From: Xanthobacteraceae bacterium | GTDB lineage: Bacteria > Pseudomonadota > Alphaproteobacteria > Rhizobiales > Xanthobacteraceae | Length of the DNA stretch: 64,000 nucleotides | Assembly: GCA_019635585.1 (NCBI GenBank) | Contig: JAHBZE010000002.1 | Coordinates: 948,007-1,012,006 of the forward strand | Direction of reading: 5' to 3' | Part shown: positions 20,803 to 27,756 of the stretch, one piece after another | How the letters are laid out: each line of letters begins with the position of its first letter | Numbering within the stretch: the stretch's first letter is position 1 | Notes under the pieces: model-generated | What the model was told of the DNA's origin: nothing | The model's database searches: none | Seen by the model: only the letters and a program-made list of their open reading frames with translations | Program-made: the position numbers and the translations under genes

Positions 20803-20825
20803 AGCACTAAGCCTGAAGCAGAAAG

Positions 20826-20987
20826 TCAATGACGCTTTTGCTTCGGTTCGTTCGCTTCGAACGAAGCGAGCCTTGCCTCTTCCTCCGCAAGCAGCCGAAG
20901 GATCGCCTGGCGTTTACTTTCGTCGGTCTCGTGTATCAGCAGCTTGCGATAATGCTCGATGTTCAGACGCGCTACTTTTTTCTGCAT
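20826..20987 (-). CDS. Very small helical protein, 53 aa
   Basis: Reading minus from ATG 20987 to TGA 20826: 53 residues starting MQKKVARLNIEHYRKLL, with a middle ETDESKRQAILRLLAEEEARL and a Lys-rich end. It is strongly amphipathic and helical, and the 'NIEHYRKLL-ET-E-KRQ-ILRLLAEEEAKL' wording is one I associate with a small recurring protein family in Bradyrhizobium relatives. It may be a helical hairpin or coiled-coil dimer. It is convergent with the 62-aa gene and lies between the two repeat copies. Confidence 0.6.
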   Translation of the reverse strand: MQKKVARLNIEHYRKLLIHETDESKRQAILRLLAEEEARLASFEANEPKQKRH

Positions 20988-21443
20988 AGCGTCCCCACTC
21001 ACTCTTCAAGGCAATGCACTTCAATAGCATTCCCCGGCGCTCAACCCAATAAGGTGGATCGACGGTATTCCAATCGGCGGCATTGATAGCGAACTGAGAA
21101 TCCTCGCAAATCTGTGCGGATCGGGAACGGTGGCTGCGGATTGCGGGCGTAACGCACCTGATTTTTGATTTGCGCGAATGAGGCAGGCCTCAAGCGCGCC
21201 ACGCGGCGGCTGAAGTCGCGTGGTTCCGGCGAGGTCGGGACCCAAGTAACGACCCGGATTTGCGCTCGCTCAAACCCAAGCTCCGGATATCCACCCTAAG
21301 CTACCTTGCAAGTGCGGAATAGAACGGGCGGAACGAACCCTTCGCACCGCCGTTTGATTTTTTATTAGCGCGCAGGACTATGGATTCCCGCTTACGCGGG
21401 GATGACAAAGCATTTCCCCATCGCGTGCGAGAGGAACAACCCC
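20988..21443. other. Intergenic stretch with repeat copy 2 and a short palindrome
   Basis: 456 bases with no gene I can support. It contains the second direct-repeat copy (21114-21233) and, at 21379-21405, a 'ggattcccgcttacgcgggg' palindrome followed by ATGAC, which resembles the dispersed intergenic repeats of this group. Confidence 0.45.
21114..21233. repeat. Imperfect direct repeat, copy 2 (about 120 bp)
   Basis: Shares both ends and the internal TGATTTTTGATTT-CGCGAATG block with copy 1 (20400-20550), in the same orientation and about 710 bases downstream. It lacks the ~31-base palindromic insert of copy 1. Confidence 0.7.
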
Positions 21444-21917
21444 ATGCCGTCCCGCGTCGTCGAAATCGACCACATCTCCATCCGCGTTTCCGACTTCGAA
21501 AAGTCGAAGGCGTTCTACGGCAAGCTGTTTCGCTTTCTCGGCTTGAGACCGATGGACGAATACGCAGGTGCTGCCGGCTGGAGCAACGGCCGCACCCGCT
21601 TCTGGATCGGCGACGCCGAGGACAAGAGCCACCGGCACAAGATCGGCCAGGTCGGCTTTCATCATTATGCGTTTCAGCTTAGGAGCCGCGCCGATGTCGA
21701 CGCGCTCGAAGCCTTTCTGAAACAGAACGATGTCGAGATCGTCGATCCGGCGGACGAATATTACGACGACTATTACGCCGTGTTCTTCCTCGACCCCGAC
21801 GGACTGAAGCTCGAAGGCATGAAATGGGGCGAACGGACCGAAAAGAAAAAGCGCGCGGCGAAACGCAAAACCGGCGCGCGGAAAGCGAAACAGCGCAAGG
21901 CGAAGAAGAAACGCTAA
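21444..21917 (+). CDS. VOC-family (glyoxalase/dioxygenase fold) protein with lysine-rich tail
   Basis: 157 aa. The first ~130 residues form one vicinal-oxygen-chelate domain: start VVEIDHISIRVSDFEKSKAFY with a candidate metal His, then HHYAFQL and a closing FLDPDGLKLEGM with a Glu ligand. The last ~28 residues are almost entirely Lys/Arg/Ala (from TEKKKRAAKRK to the end). Such a tail is unusual for the family and could bind nucleic acid or membrane. GAGAGGA precedes the ATG. An upstream start at 21402 is possible but adds non-conserved residues. Substrate unknown. Confidence 0.82.
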   Translation: MPSRVVEIDHISIRVSDFEKSKAFYGKLFRFLGLRPMDEYAGAAGWSNGRTRFWIGDAEDKSHRHKIGQVGFHHYAFQLRSRADVDALEAFLKQNDVEIVDPADEYYDDYYAVFFLDPDGLKLEGMKWGERTEKKKRAAKRKTGARKAKQRKAKKKR

Positions 21918-21942
21918 GTTCTCTTCGCGGGATGACGAGAGG

Positions 21943-22173
21943 CTAGTCGAACCTGCCCTGCGCGACGCGAAGCTGCGCTTCCTCGAGGCTCGAGGCCGTC
22001 ACCTTCCGCGTCTCGCCGCTGTCTTTATTCCGCAGCGTGAACACGACCGGTACGGCACTCGCAGGCGGCTGGAACGTAATAAGCGATTGCACGAGGAGCG
22101 CGAGATAGCGCGCCAGCCGGAACCGCGTCTCGCGCGCAACGATTTCCCAGCCGGGCAACAGCTCTTCGGCCAT
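21943..22173 (-). CDS. Small protein of unknown function, 76 aa
   Basis: The start ATG (22173) shares its A with the TGA of the upstream gene, so the two are translationally coupled. The sequence has an N-terminal MAEELLPGWEIV, a moderately hydrophobic middle (RYLALLVQSLITFQPP) and a basic, Thr/Glu-rich end. The open frame extends further upstream on the same strand, but that part overlaps the neighbouring gene out of frame and is not coding. Unrecognised. Confidence 0.55.
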   Translation of the reverse strand: MAEELLPGWEIVARETRFRLARYLALLVQSLITFQPPASAVPVVFTLRNKDSGETRKVTASSLEEAQLRVAQGRFD

Positions 22174-22430
22174 CAGCGCTCGTAGCCGCGCAGGCCGGAG
22201 TCGATCACCCGCACGCCGATCAGCGGGCTGTCGGCGAATTGCGGGCCGCCTGTGCGCTGGAGCGAGATCGGCTTGTCCACGAGCGGCGGCTTGTCGCTGT
22301 AATGCGCGATCACGAAAGCGACGCCGAGGCCCGCGATGAACAGCAAATCCATCGGCACGCGCGACCAGTCGCGCTGGCGCGCGGTCTTGCGCCTGGGAAA
22401 TGGAATGATCCGAACCTTGTCGCGGCTCAT
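22173..22430 (-). CDS. Small single-helix membrane protein, 85 aa
   Basis: Starts MSRDKVRIIPFPRRK (very basic), then one membrane helix (VPMDLLFIAGLGVAFVIAHY) and a periplasmic-type tail with DSPLIGVRVIDSGLRGYER. The family is unrecognised. ATG 22430 is preferred over TTG 22454. Its stop overlaps the start of the next minus-strand gene. Confidence 0.6.
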   Translation of the reverse strand: MSRDKVRIIPFPRRKTARQRDWSRVPMDLLFIAGLGVAFVIAHYSDKPPLVDKPISLQRTGGPQFADSPLIGVRVIDSGLRGYER

Positions 22431-22532
22431 CGCGGAGGGCCTCGGGGGCGGCAACCTTCAACGCCACAAATTTACCCCCGCGCCGGGGCGCGCGCAAATC
22501 GCCGGTCGAACGGAAAATTTACGCGGGTGCGC

Positions 22533-22742
22533 TCAGCGGCCGAGCGCGTTTTCCTCGGCTACCAGCGGCACCCGCCGCTCGCCGATTACGCGCACCGCCT
22601 CGCTGCGCTCCAGCGTAACGCGGGTGCGGTCGCCCGGCGGCTCCTGCAAGGAGAAAATCAGAACCACCACGGCGATGAACAGTGCCACGGTCAGCACCAG
22701 TTCCATCATCCAGTTCGGCGGAAAGCCCTTCGGAAATCGCAT
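22533..22742 (-). CDS. Small single-helix membrane protein, 69 aa
   Basis: MRFPKGFPPNWMMELVLTVALFIAVVVLIFSLQ begins the protein: a short cytoplasmic start and one membrane helix, then a polar tail (PPGDRTRVTLERSEAV...). GGGAGGAATTCGCC precedes the ATG, a strong ribosome binding site. It has the same general form as the 85-aa gene downstream. It may be co-transcribed with the secreted proteins at 22802-24040. Confidence 0.6.
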   Translation of the reverse strand: MRFPKGFPPNWMMELVLTVALFIAVVVLIFSLQEPPGDRTRVTLERSEAVRVIGERRVPLVAEENALGR

Positions 22743-22801
22743 GGCGAATTCCTCCCGTACCGGAACGCAGGTACGGCAGCGGCGGTTCCGCCCCGGCGGC
22801 G

Positions 22802-23230
22802 TTATTCGATGGTGCAGCGCACCTGCCCGCGTCCGGTGCGTTTTTCGGCGCGAACGTCCATGCGCAGCGCGAACTGCTCGCCCTTCTTCGGAGGCAGCTT
22901 GCCCTCGAAGCGAAGCTCCGCGCTCTCGCCCGCCGAAAGCGGCTGGAACAGATGCAGCCGCAGCACCCCGTCCTTGATTTCGGAGAGCCTGACCTGCTCG
23001 GGGAAATATTCGTAAGGGTCCTCGCCGAAGCGCACCAGTACGCGGACCGCCTCGATCTTCTTCGGCGGGTATTCGCTTTCCGCAGTGCCATCGACATAGG
23101 CCTCGATCTTCACCGGGCCTTCGGCGCGCAGCGGGAAACAACTTAAAATGAGTTTATCGGCAGCCTGCGCGGGCAACGTTAGCAGTACGGGCGCGAGCAC
23201 GAGCGCGCGCAATGTCACTCGACGAAGCAT
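22802..23230 (-). CDS. Small secreted protein with terminal cysteine pair, 142 aa
   Basis: Signal peptide (MLRRVTLRALVLAPVLLTLPAQA), then a beta-rich mature domain with one Cys near its start (ILSCFPL) and one four residues from the end (VRCTIE), positions that would allow a disulfide tying the two ends. The ending GQVRCTIE resembles GKVKCFVE and GKVQCSGG of the next two genes, so this may be a distant third member of the same family. Its start overlaps the upstream gene by 16 bases. Function unknown; periplasmic by signal. Confidence 0.72.
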   Translation of the reverse strand: MLRRVTLRALVLAPVLLTLPAQAADKLILSCFPLRAEGPVKIEAYVDGTAESEYPPKKIEAVRVLVRFGEDPYEYFPEQVRLSEIKDGVLRLHLFQPLSAGESAELRFEGKLPPKKGEQFALRMDVRAEKRTGRGQVRCTIE

Positions 23231-23640
23231 TTTACCTTACCGCGCTTGATCTGCGTCGCAGCCTTCTTGCCGGGCGCGGCGACCGGGCCGTGACGCACCT
23301 CATAGGTGCCGGACCAGTCGTCCTCGTCTTTCGGGTTCCGTTTCGCATCCACGATCACGAGATAGTCGTGTTCGCCCGCACGCGCGCTGACACGTACCCG
23401 GATCACGCCGCCTTCGCCAAAATAACGCTTCACGTCCGATTGCTTGAACGCGATCTTGACGCCGTCGATCTCCAGCTCCGCGCCGAAATTGATGAGGTTG
23501 CCGCCCGAGCGCGGCGTCGCACCCTCAACCACGAGCCTAGTCACGTTCGCATCATCGGCCTCGCAAGAAAATCCGGCGGAGGCGAACGCCGGCGCGGCAA
23601 GGGCAAGCAAAGCCGCGATTGCAAACGGAATCCGCTTCAT
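23215..23640 (-). CDS. Small secreted Cys-bracketed protein, paralogue of the gene at 23645-24040
   Basis: 141 aa: signal peptide MKRIPFAIAALLALAAPAFASA, then a mature domain from FSCEADDANV to KVKCFVE. Compared by eye with the protein encoded just upstream, it shares the start (C-A-D-NV--L-IE--T-R-G), the middle SDVK-Y and the end GTY-V...GKV-C. The two are clear tandem paralogues. The paired Cys near each end probably form a disulfide. Function unknown. Confidence 0.78.
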   Translation of the reverse strand: MKRIPFAIAALLALAAPAFASAGFSCEADDANVTRLVVEGATPRSGGNLINFGAELEIDGVKIAFKQSDVKRYFGEGGVIRVRVSARAGEHDYLVIVDAKRNPKDEDDWSGTYEVRHGPVAAPGKKAATQIKRGKVKCFVE

Positions 23641-23644
23641 CCGC

Positions 23645-24040
23645 TCAACCTCCCGAGCACTGCACTTTGCCGGATACCTTGGTCTTGCCGGTGATCACGA
23701 CATAAGTACCCTCGAGTTCGATATCGTCGTCGGGCTTCGGCTTGGCATAGACGCGGACTTCGATCGGACCTTGCGCAGTCTGTTTCGTCAGCACCAGCGC
23801 GACGTTCTTGCCCCAGTTGTAGGACTTCACGTCACTCCGCTCGAAGGAGATTTTCGCGCCGGAAGCGAGTTGCAGTTCGCCGCGCAGGCTCGCGAGATAC
23901 TTGCCGTCGCGGGACGTGATCGCCTCGATCGTGAGTCCGGCGACATTCTTGTCCTGCGCCGAGCAATCGAGATTGGCCGAAGCCGAGGCGGACGCCGTCA
24001 TCGCCGAAGCCGCCATGAGCGCAAGCAGAAACCGTTTCAT
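23645..24040 (-). CDS. Small secreted Cys-bracketed protein, paralogue of the gene at 23215-23640
   Basis: 131 aa from ATG 24040, with signal peptide MKRFLLALMAASAMTASASASA. ATG 24052 (MGKAM...) is an alternative start with a weaker ribosome site. The mature part starts NLDCSAQDKNV and ends GKVQCSGG. It is first of three consecutive small secreted genes on this strand, with a 4-base gap to the next. Homology to its neighbour is plain by eye (SDVK-Y, GTYVV, KV-C). No known domain recognised. Confidence 0.75.
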   Translation of the reverse strand: MKRFLLALMAASAMTASASASANLDCSAQDKNVAGLTIEAITSRDGKYLASLRGELQLASGAKISFERSDVKSYNWGKNVALVLTKQTAQGPIEVRVYAKPKPDDDIELEGTYVVITGKTKVSGKVQCSGG

Positions 24041-24173
24041 CGCCTTCCCCATATCCGGAACGGCGCGCTTATAGACGATCCGCCTGCCGCCGAAAATGAC
24101 GAAAGCGCGAGCGCGGGCTTTCCCCGCCGGTGCGGCTCGTGCCAGAACGCGGCGTCGATCCGGAGATTCCTTC

Positions 24174-24680
24174 ATGCGCTTTCGCCTGCTCCTGGCCTTT
24201 GCCCTCTGCCTGCTCGCCGCCGCGCCGGCAGCCGCACAAGAAGACGGCCACAGGATTTTCAAACGCACGGAAGCGCCGAAGGAAGTCCGCGCGGCGATTA
24301 CCTGCGACGAGGCCGACGACATCGTCACGCGAGACGCATTCGCCGGCGGCTGGCTGTGGCAATCGAAATGCCCGAGCAACCACGCCAACTTCATCAAGGC
24401 GCAGGTATTCTCGCGCGACAAGAACGGCAAGGACGCAAAGCTGATCCGCTTTCCGGTACCGCGCGGCACGCCGCTTGAAGAGATTTCCAACGTGGAGTTT
24501 TTCCCGACGACGCGGGAGTTCAATTCCCTGTTCGTCAATCCGGAAGATGAAGCGGTCTGCCGCACCGAGGCACGCTGGATCGCGCACGATCCGCTCAAAC
24601 CCAAGCTCGTATTCTGGCGCGAGACCAAGGATTGCGACGGCAAGAAAGGCTGGCGCGTTATCGTCGGAAAAAAGAAGTAA
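24174..24680 (+). CDS. Secreted protein of unknown function, possibly DUF1176-like C-terminus
   Basis: 168 aa: signal peptide MRFRLLLAFALCLLAAAPAAA, then a mature domain with four cysteines (AITCDEA, SKCPSN, VCRTEA, KDCDGKKGW). The end, FWRETKDCDGKKGWRVIV, resembles the C-terminal segment of DUF1176 proteins, but I cannot confirm membership. It is divergent from the Cys-bracketed gene cluster with 133 bases between, so the two sets may share a control region. Confidence 0.72.
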   Translation: MRFRLLLAFALCLLAAAPAAAQEDGHRIFKRTEAPKEVRAAITCDEADDIVTRDAFAGGWLWQSKCPSNHANFIKAQVFSRDKNGKDAKLIRFPVPRGTPLEEISNVEFFPTTREFNSLFVNPEDEAVCRTEARWIAHDPLKPKLVFWRETKDCDGKKGWRVIVGKKK

Positions 24681-24770
24681 GCGCACGCGGCCGGGAGATT
24701 TGCATCGACACTTCGCGCGGCAGCCGCTACGCTTTCTTCCGGATGCGGCGGGCATTTCTGGAGTGGCGTC

Positions 24771-25205
24771 ATGAAGAAAACGACGGCTGCCGTTGCGCTC
24801 GTATTCGCGGTTTCGTTCGCGGCCTTTTCCGGAGTTGAATCGAATAGCGCACAGGCCGCGTCGAACACGCCGCCGTTCCGCGCGCACGGTATCAATCGTC
24901 CGCTGGACTATCGCTTCCCGGTCACGCCGCGAAATTACTCCTACGCCAACCGGCATCACCGTTACGGCTGGCGGCACCCACGCCGCTTCCAGCCGCTGCC
25001 CGCGCTGGCGGGCCCGATGGTGATCTATCAGAACGGCGAAATCGGAATCCCGCCGCAGGAAGAATTCACCGGCTCCGTTCCGCAGGTCCACATCCCGGTG
25101 CAGCCCGTCGTGCATCGGATCGGCGAGACCGGCGCCTGCGATGTTCAGCAGGTGAACGTGCCCGGCAGCATGGGCCGCACCACGGTCAACATCTGGCGCT
25201 GCTGA
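24771..25205 (+). CDS. Secreted histidine- and proline-rich protein, 144 aa
   Basis: Signal peptide MKKTTAAVALVFAVSFAAF... with cleavage near AQA-A, then a Pro/His/Arg/Tyr-rich stretch (NRHHRYGWRHPRRFQP), followed by GEIGIPP and a C-terminal part with two Cys (GACDVQQ and a terminal WRC). The His cluster could bind metal, though that is speculation. GGAG lies 8 bases upstream of the ATG. Unrecognised family. Confidence 0.7.
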   Translation: MKKTTAAVALVFAVSFAAFSGVESNSAQAASNTPPFRAHGINRPLDYRFPVTPRNYSYANRHHRYGWRHPRRFQPLPALAGPMVIYQNGEIGIPPQEEFTGSVPQVHIPVQPVVHRIGETGACDVQQVNVPGSMGRTTVNIWRC

Positions 25206-25329
25206 CGCGGAACTCCGGTTCCTTTCGCACATCGCCGTCACAACATCGTCCAGCAATCACCTTGCTTCGTCAGGAACGATGCGCGCAGCCGCCTGTTGGC
25301 ACCCGTTACGGCCAACAAGGAGAAGCATC

Positions 25330-25602
25330 ATGAATTTTAGAAAGACGGCTATTGCGCTCACCGCGGCCGGCGCGCTGGGCCTCGGCACGTTTGGCGCAAC
25401 CCAGCCCGCGGCGGCGACACCGGCTTGGGTGATCCCGGCCCTCATCGTAGCCGGCGTTGGCGGCGTTGCGCTCGGTGCCGCTGCCGATAATGCCTACGCC
25501 TATGGCCCGCCCGCGCATGCGGGATACGTCACCGTCCGCCCGTCAGGTGCCTGCTGGGTGGAAAACCGCCGTGGCGGCCCCGTCGAAGTCTGCCGCCGCT
25601 AA
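25330..25602 (+). CDS. Small secreted or membrane glycine-rich protein, 90 aa
   Basis: Starts MNFRKTAIALTAAGALGLG after an excellent AAGGAGAAGCATC. A likely signal peptide ends near AAA-TPAW, then a second hydrophobic Gly/Ala stretch (VIPALIVAGVGGVALGAAA), then a short tail with Cys in GACWVENRR and VCRR. Two hydrophobic segments suggest either a signal peptide plus membrane anchor or a hairpin. Similar short Rhizobiales proteins exist, with unknown function. Confidence 0.7.
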   Translation: MNFRKTAIALTAAGALGLGTFGATQPAAATPAWVIPALIVAGVGGVALGAAADNAYAYGPPAHAGYVTVRPSGACWVENRRGGPVEVCRR

Positions 25603-25709
25603 GCGACCGGCGACAAGCATCGGCTCCGGCATCGCCGGAGCCGATTTGCTTACGCGGGAACAGGTACGATGACCTGCGCGTTGCAGCGGATGAAACGGGA
25701 GTCTTCCGG

Positions 25710-25955
25710 ATGAAAACCGCCCGCCTTACCGCTGCCGCCGCTCTGCTGCTCGCGCTCACTACCGCCGCGAGCGCGCAACTCGCGGACAAGCGCACGTTCT
25801 TTTATGGCTTCTGGAGCAACGACGTATATGTCGCGCAGCGCCGGATCTATCCGCCGGTCTGGAAGACCGGCGATCCGATCCCGGCCCGCTATGTCGTTCC
25901 CGATCTCGAATGGAATAGCGACGGCGGCGGCGTGCTGCACGAACGCAACTGGTAA
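25710..25955 (+). CDS. Small secreted protein, 81 aa
   Basis: Signal peptide MKTARLTAAAALLLALTTAASA with cleavage before QLADKR. The short mature domain of about 59 residues (FFYGFWSNDVYV..., then GDPIPARYVVPDLEWNSDG) is Tyr/Trp-rich and has no Cys. It ends 4 bases before a strong terminator. Unrecognised. Confidence 0.65.
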   Translation: MKTARLTAAAALLLALTTAASAQLADKRTFFYGFWSNDVYVAQRRIYPPVWKTGDPIPARYVVPDLEWNSDGGGVLHERNW

Positions 25956-25958
25956 ACA

Positions 25959-25990
25959 AAAACCCCGGCGATCGCTCGCCGGGGTTTCTC
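25959..25990. terminator. Bidirectional Rho-independent terminator
   Basis: A 12-bp perfect stem (AAACCCCGGCGA at 25960-25971 and TCGCCGGGGTTT at 25976-25987) with a 4-base loop lies between the convergent genes at 25710-25955 and 26023-26316. TTTCTCTTT follows on the plus strand and TTTGTTT on the minus. Confidence 0.85.
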
Positions 25991-26022
25991 TTTGCGATAC
26001 GGGCGAACTTACTTGCCCGTCC

Positions 26023-26316
26023 TTACTTACCCATGTTGTTTTTGATCGCGCCGACGATCGCGGTCAGGATCGCGCCGGCGGCACCGCCACCGACGGCCTG
26101 CCCGACAATGCTGCCGATGTCAGGCGTTGCGGCGGTTGCCTGCAATGCCGGGATCAGCGCCTGCAAAATTTGCCCGCCGATACCGCCGCCGACCGCGCCG
26201 ATGATGATGTTGCCGAGCGGCCCGGCGGAAAGATTCTTCAGCGTGTTGCCGAGCGCCGTGCCCGCCAGCGCGCCGGCAATGACCTGAACGATGAGATTGA
26301 TGATGGTTGGTGACAT
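26023..26316 (-). CDS. Glycine-zipper hydrophobic protein, 97 aa
   Basis: Almost entirely hydrophobic with many Gly/Ala: MSPTIINLIVQVIAGALAGT, then GNIIIGAVGGGIGGQIL and GQAVGGGAAGAILTAIVG. Regular GxxxG spacing suggests glycine-zipper membrane helices packing against each other. GGGAGG lies upstream of the ATG. There is no cleavable signal or recognised family. Its neighbour upstream on the same strand is a peptidoglycan-binding protein, but a terminator separates them. It could be a membrane scaffold or a small pore-type protein (inference). Confidence 0.65.
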   Translation of the reverse strand: MSPTIINLIVQVIAGALAGTALGNTLKNLSAGPLGNIIIGAVGGGIGGQILQALIPALQATAATPDIGSIVGQAVGGGAAGAILTAIVGAIKNNMGK

Positions 26317-26385
26317 GGATCGCCTCCCTGCCCCGCGTCACAGGAGAAGGACCTGCCGCTCCGCGGAGCGAAAACGGCATGCCGG

Positions 26386-26417
26386 GAAAAATCCGCCGCT
26401 CTTATAGAGCGGCGGAT
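26386..26417 (-). terminator. Rho-independent terminator of the peptidoglycan-binding gene
   Basis: A 12-bp perfect stem (ATCCGCCGCTCT, 26391-26402, with AGAGCGGCGGAT, 26406-26417) is followed by TTTTT on the minus strand (26390-26386), 9 bases past the gene's stop codon. Confidence 0.85.
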
Positions 26418-26425
26418 CGGAAAAC

Positions 26426-26905
26426 TTACTTCTTGAACGCGCCGGTGATCGTGTCCCAGATGCTGCGCGCAGCCTTGGTGCCGGCGTCGATGATCGAACT
26501 GGCGATGACGGATGCGTTCATCACGCTGCCGAAGGTCTTGGTCTTGGCGAGCGTGGTCGGCCCGGCAATGCCGTCTTCGGTCAGACCGTTCTTCTTCTGG
26601 AACGCCTTGACCGCGTTGGCGGTGCCGGCGCCATAGACGCCGTCGGCGGTGATGCCGAGCTCGGTCTGCAATTTCTTCACGGTCTCGCCGCGCGAGCCGA
26701 CCGTCAGATAGACGAGCTCGGGCAGACCCATGTGGGTGAAAGTGTCCGGACCCGCGATGCCATCGACGTCGATCTTTTCCTTCGCCTGATATTCGCGGAG
26801 CGCTTTTTCGGTACCCGGACCGAACACGCCGTCGGCTTCAACGCCGAGTTTCTTCTGCAACAATTTTACCGGCTCGCCGGCCATACCCTTACCGAGAATC
26901 GTCAT
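26426..26905 (-). CDS. Double peptidoglycan-binding (PG_binding_1) protein without signal peptide
   Basis: 159 aa. Two tandem PG_binding_1 repeats: residues ~1-63 (GEPVKLLQKKLGVEADGVFG, then GTEKALREYQAKEKIDVDG-AGP) and ~70-130 (GETVKKLQTELGITADGVYG, then AVKAFQKKNGLTEDGIAGP). A C-terminal helical tail contains AARSIWDTITGAFKK. AGGAGG precedes ATG 26905. A longer frame to 26974 adds no signal peptide. How a wall-binding protein without export signal reaches the wall is open: a non-classical route, cell lysis, or a phage/tailocin-type origin. No catalytic domain is present. Confidence 0.85.
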   Translation of the reverse strand: MTILGKGMAGEPVKLLQKKLGVEADGVFGPGTEKALREYQAKEKIDVDGIAGPDTFTHMGLPELVYLTVGSRGETVKKLQTELGITADGVYGAGTANAVKAFQKKNGLTEDGIAGPTTLAKTKTFGSVMNASVIASSIIDAGTKAARSIWDTITGAFKK

Positions 26906-27037
26906 ACGCACGCCTCCTGCATTGAAAAGCAAAACCCTTGGAGGCGTATGATACCACTTTCGCGCCGAAAGCAATCATCCGGCGCGACGCGTTTTATACT
27001 TATGGGAACGCGAAATTGAAAAAATTTTTCGCGAAAA

Positions 27038-27607
27038 TCAGCGCGCGGATGCGGCTTCCATAAATCCGAAGCGGCGCGCGGCGAGAAATGCCGCGATGCC
27101 GAATGCGGAATAGAACAGTGTTACTGTCAGGTACATCGGGAAGTAATGCGACACGCGCGTGACGTATTCCGCAAGACCGAGCGAATAAAAGTCGCTGCCG
27201 AGGAAATAGCCAAGATTGGAAACGATAAAGAAAACAGCAGTGCCCGCGCAAACCAGCGCAGCGAACTTCACCGCGCCAACCGGATCGATTGTTTGCTGCG
27301 GACGCAGCGCGCGGCCGGCAAGCCACAGCGCGCCATAGGCGGGCGCGAGCAGCGCATAGCCCGACGACATGCAGGCGTCGGCGACCTTGAGGAAACCGAT
27401 CGCAACGCCGTCGAGGATCACCGCCTCGGCAAGGAACGCAACAATCCACAGCGGCGAGCCGAGCATCACGCCCGCGAGGAAGAACACGCCCGTGGACGCG
27501 TCCGGAGCGACCGACCCGATGCCGAAGTGATGGATGCGGGTGACGGCCATGAGGATGGCGAGCGCGATGCCCGCGATCCATTCGGCCCTGGATTTGAGGA
27601 CGAACAT
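27038..27607 (-). CDS. Polytopic membrane protein of unknown function, 189 aa
   Basis: Five or six hydrophobic helices starting at SRAEWIAGIALAILMAVTR. A conserved-looking HHFGIGSVAPDASTGVFFLAG loop lies after helix 1, and SHYFPMYLTVTLFYSAFG near the end. The length and layout are like small substrate-binding membrane components of vitamin or metal transporters, but I see no decisive motif. GGAG lies before ATG 27607. Monocistronic. Confidence 0.7.
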   Translation of the reverse strand: MFVLKSRAEWIAGIALAILMAVTRIHHFGIGSVAPDASTGVFFLAGVMLGSPLWIVAFLAEAVILDGVAIGFLKVADACMSSGYALLAPAYGALWLAGRALRPQQTIDPVGAVKFAALVCAGTAVFFIVSNLGYFLGSDFYSLGLAEYVTRVSHYFPMYLTVTLFYSAFGIAAFLAARRFGFMEAASAR

Positions 27608-27756
27608 TGAGTGCTCCGGGAGGGGTCGATTTCGGGGCAAGCTAGTGCGGGCCTAGGAACGAAGCAAGTGCAGCATTTTCGTAGCGAGTGTGCTCTTTCC
27701 GCGCTTGACCGGTCCCCGGGGTCAAGTAATCGTGCCCGGAAATCGGGAATATTCGC

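Noticed and set aside
20400..21233. tRNA gene or CRISPR array in the repeat region
   Set aside because: There are only two unequal copies 700 bases apart and no cloverleaf or T-loop sequence, so neither fits.
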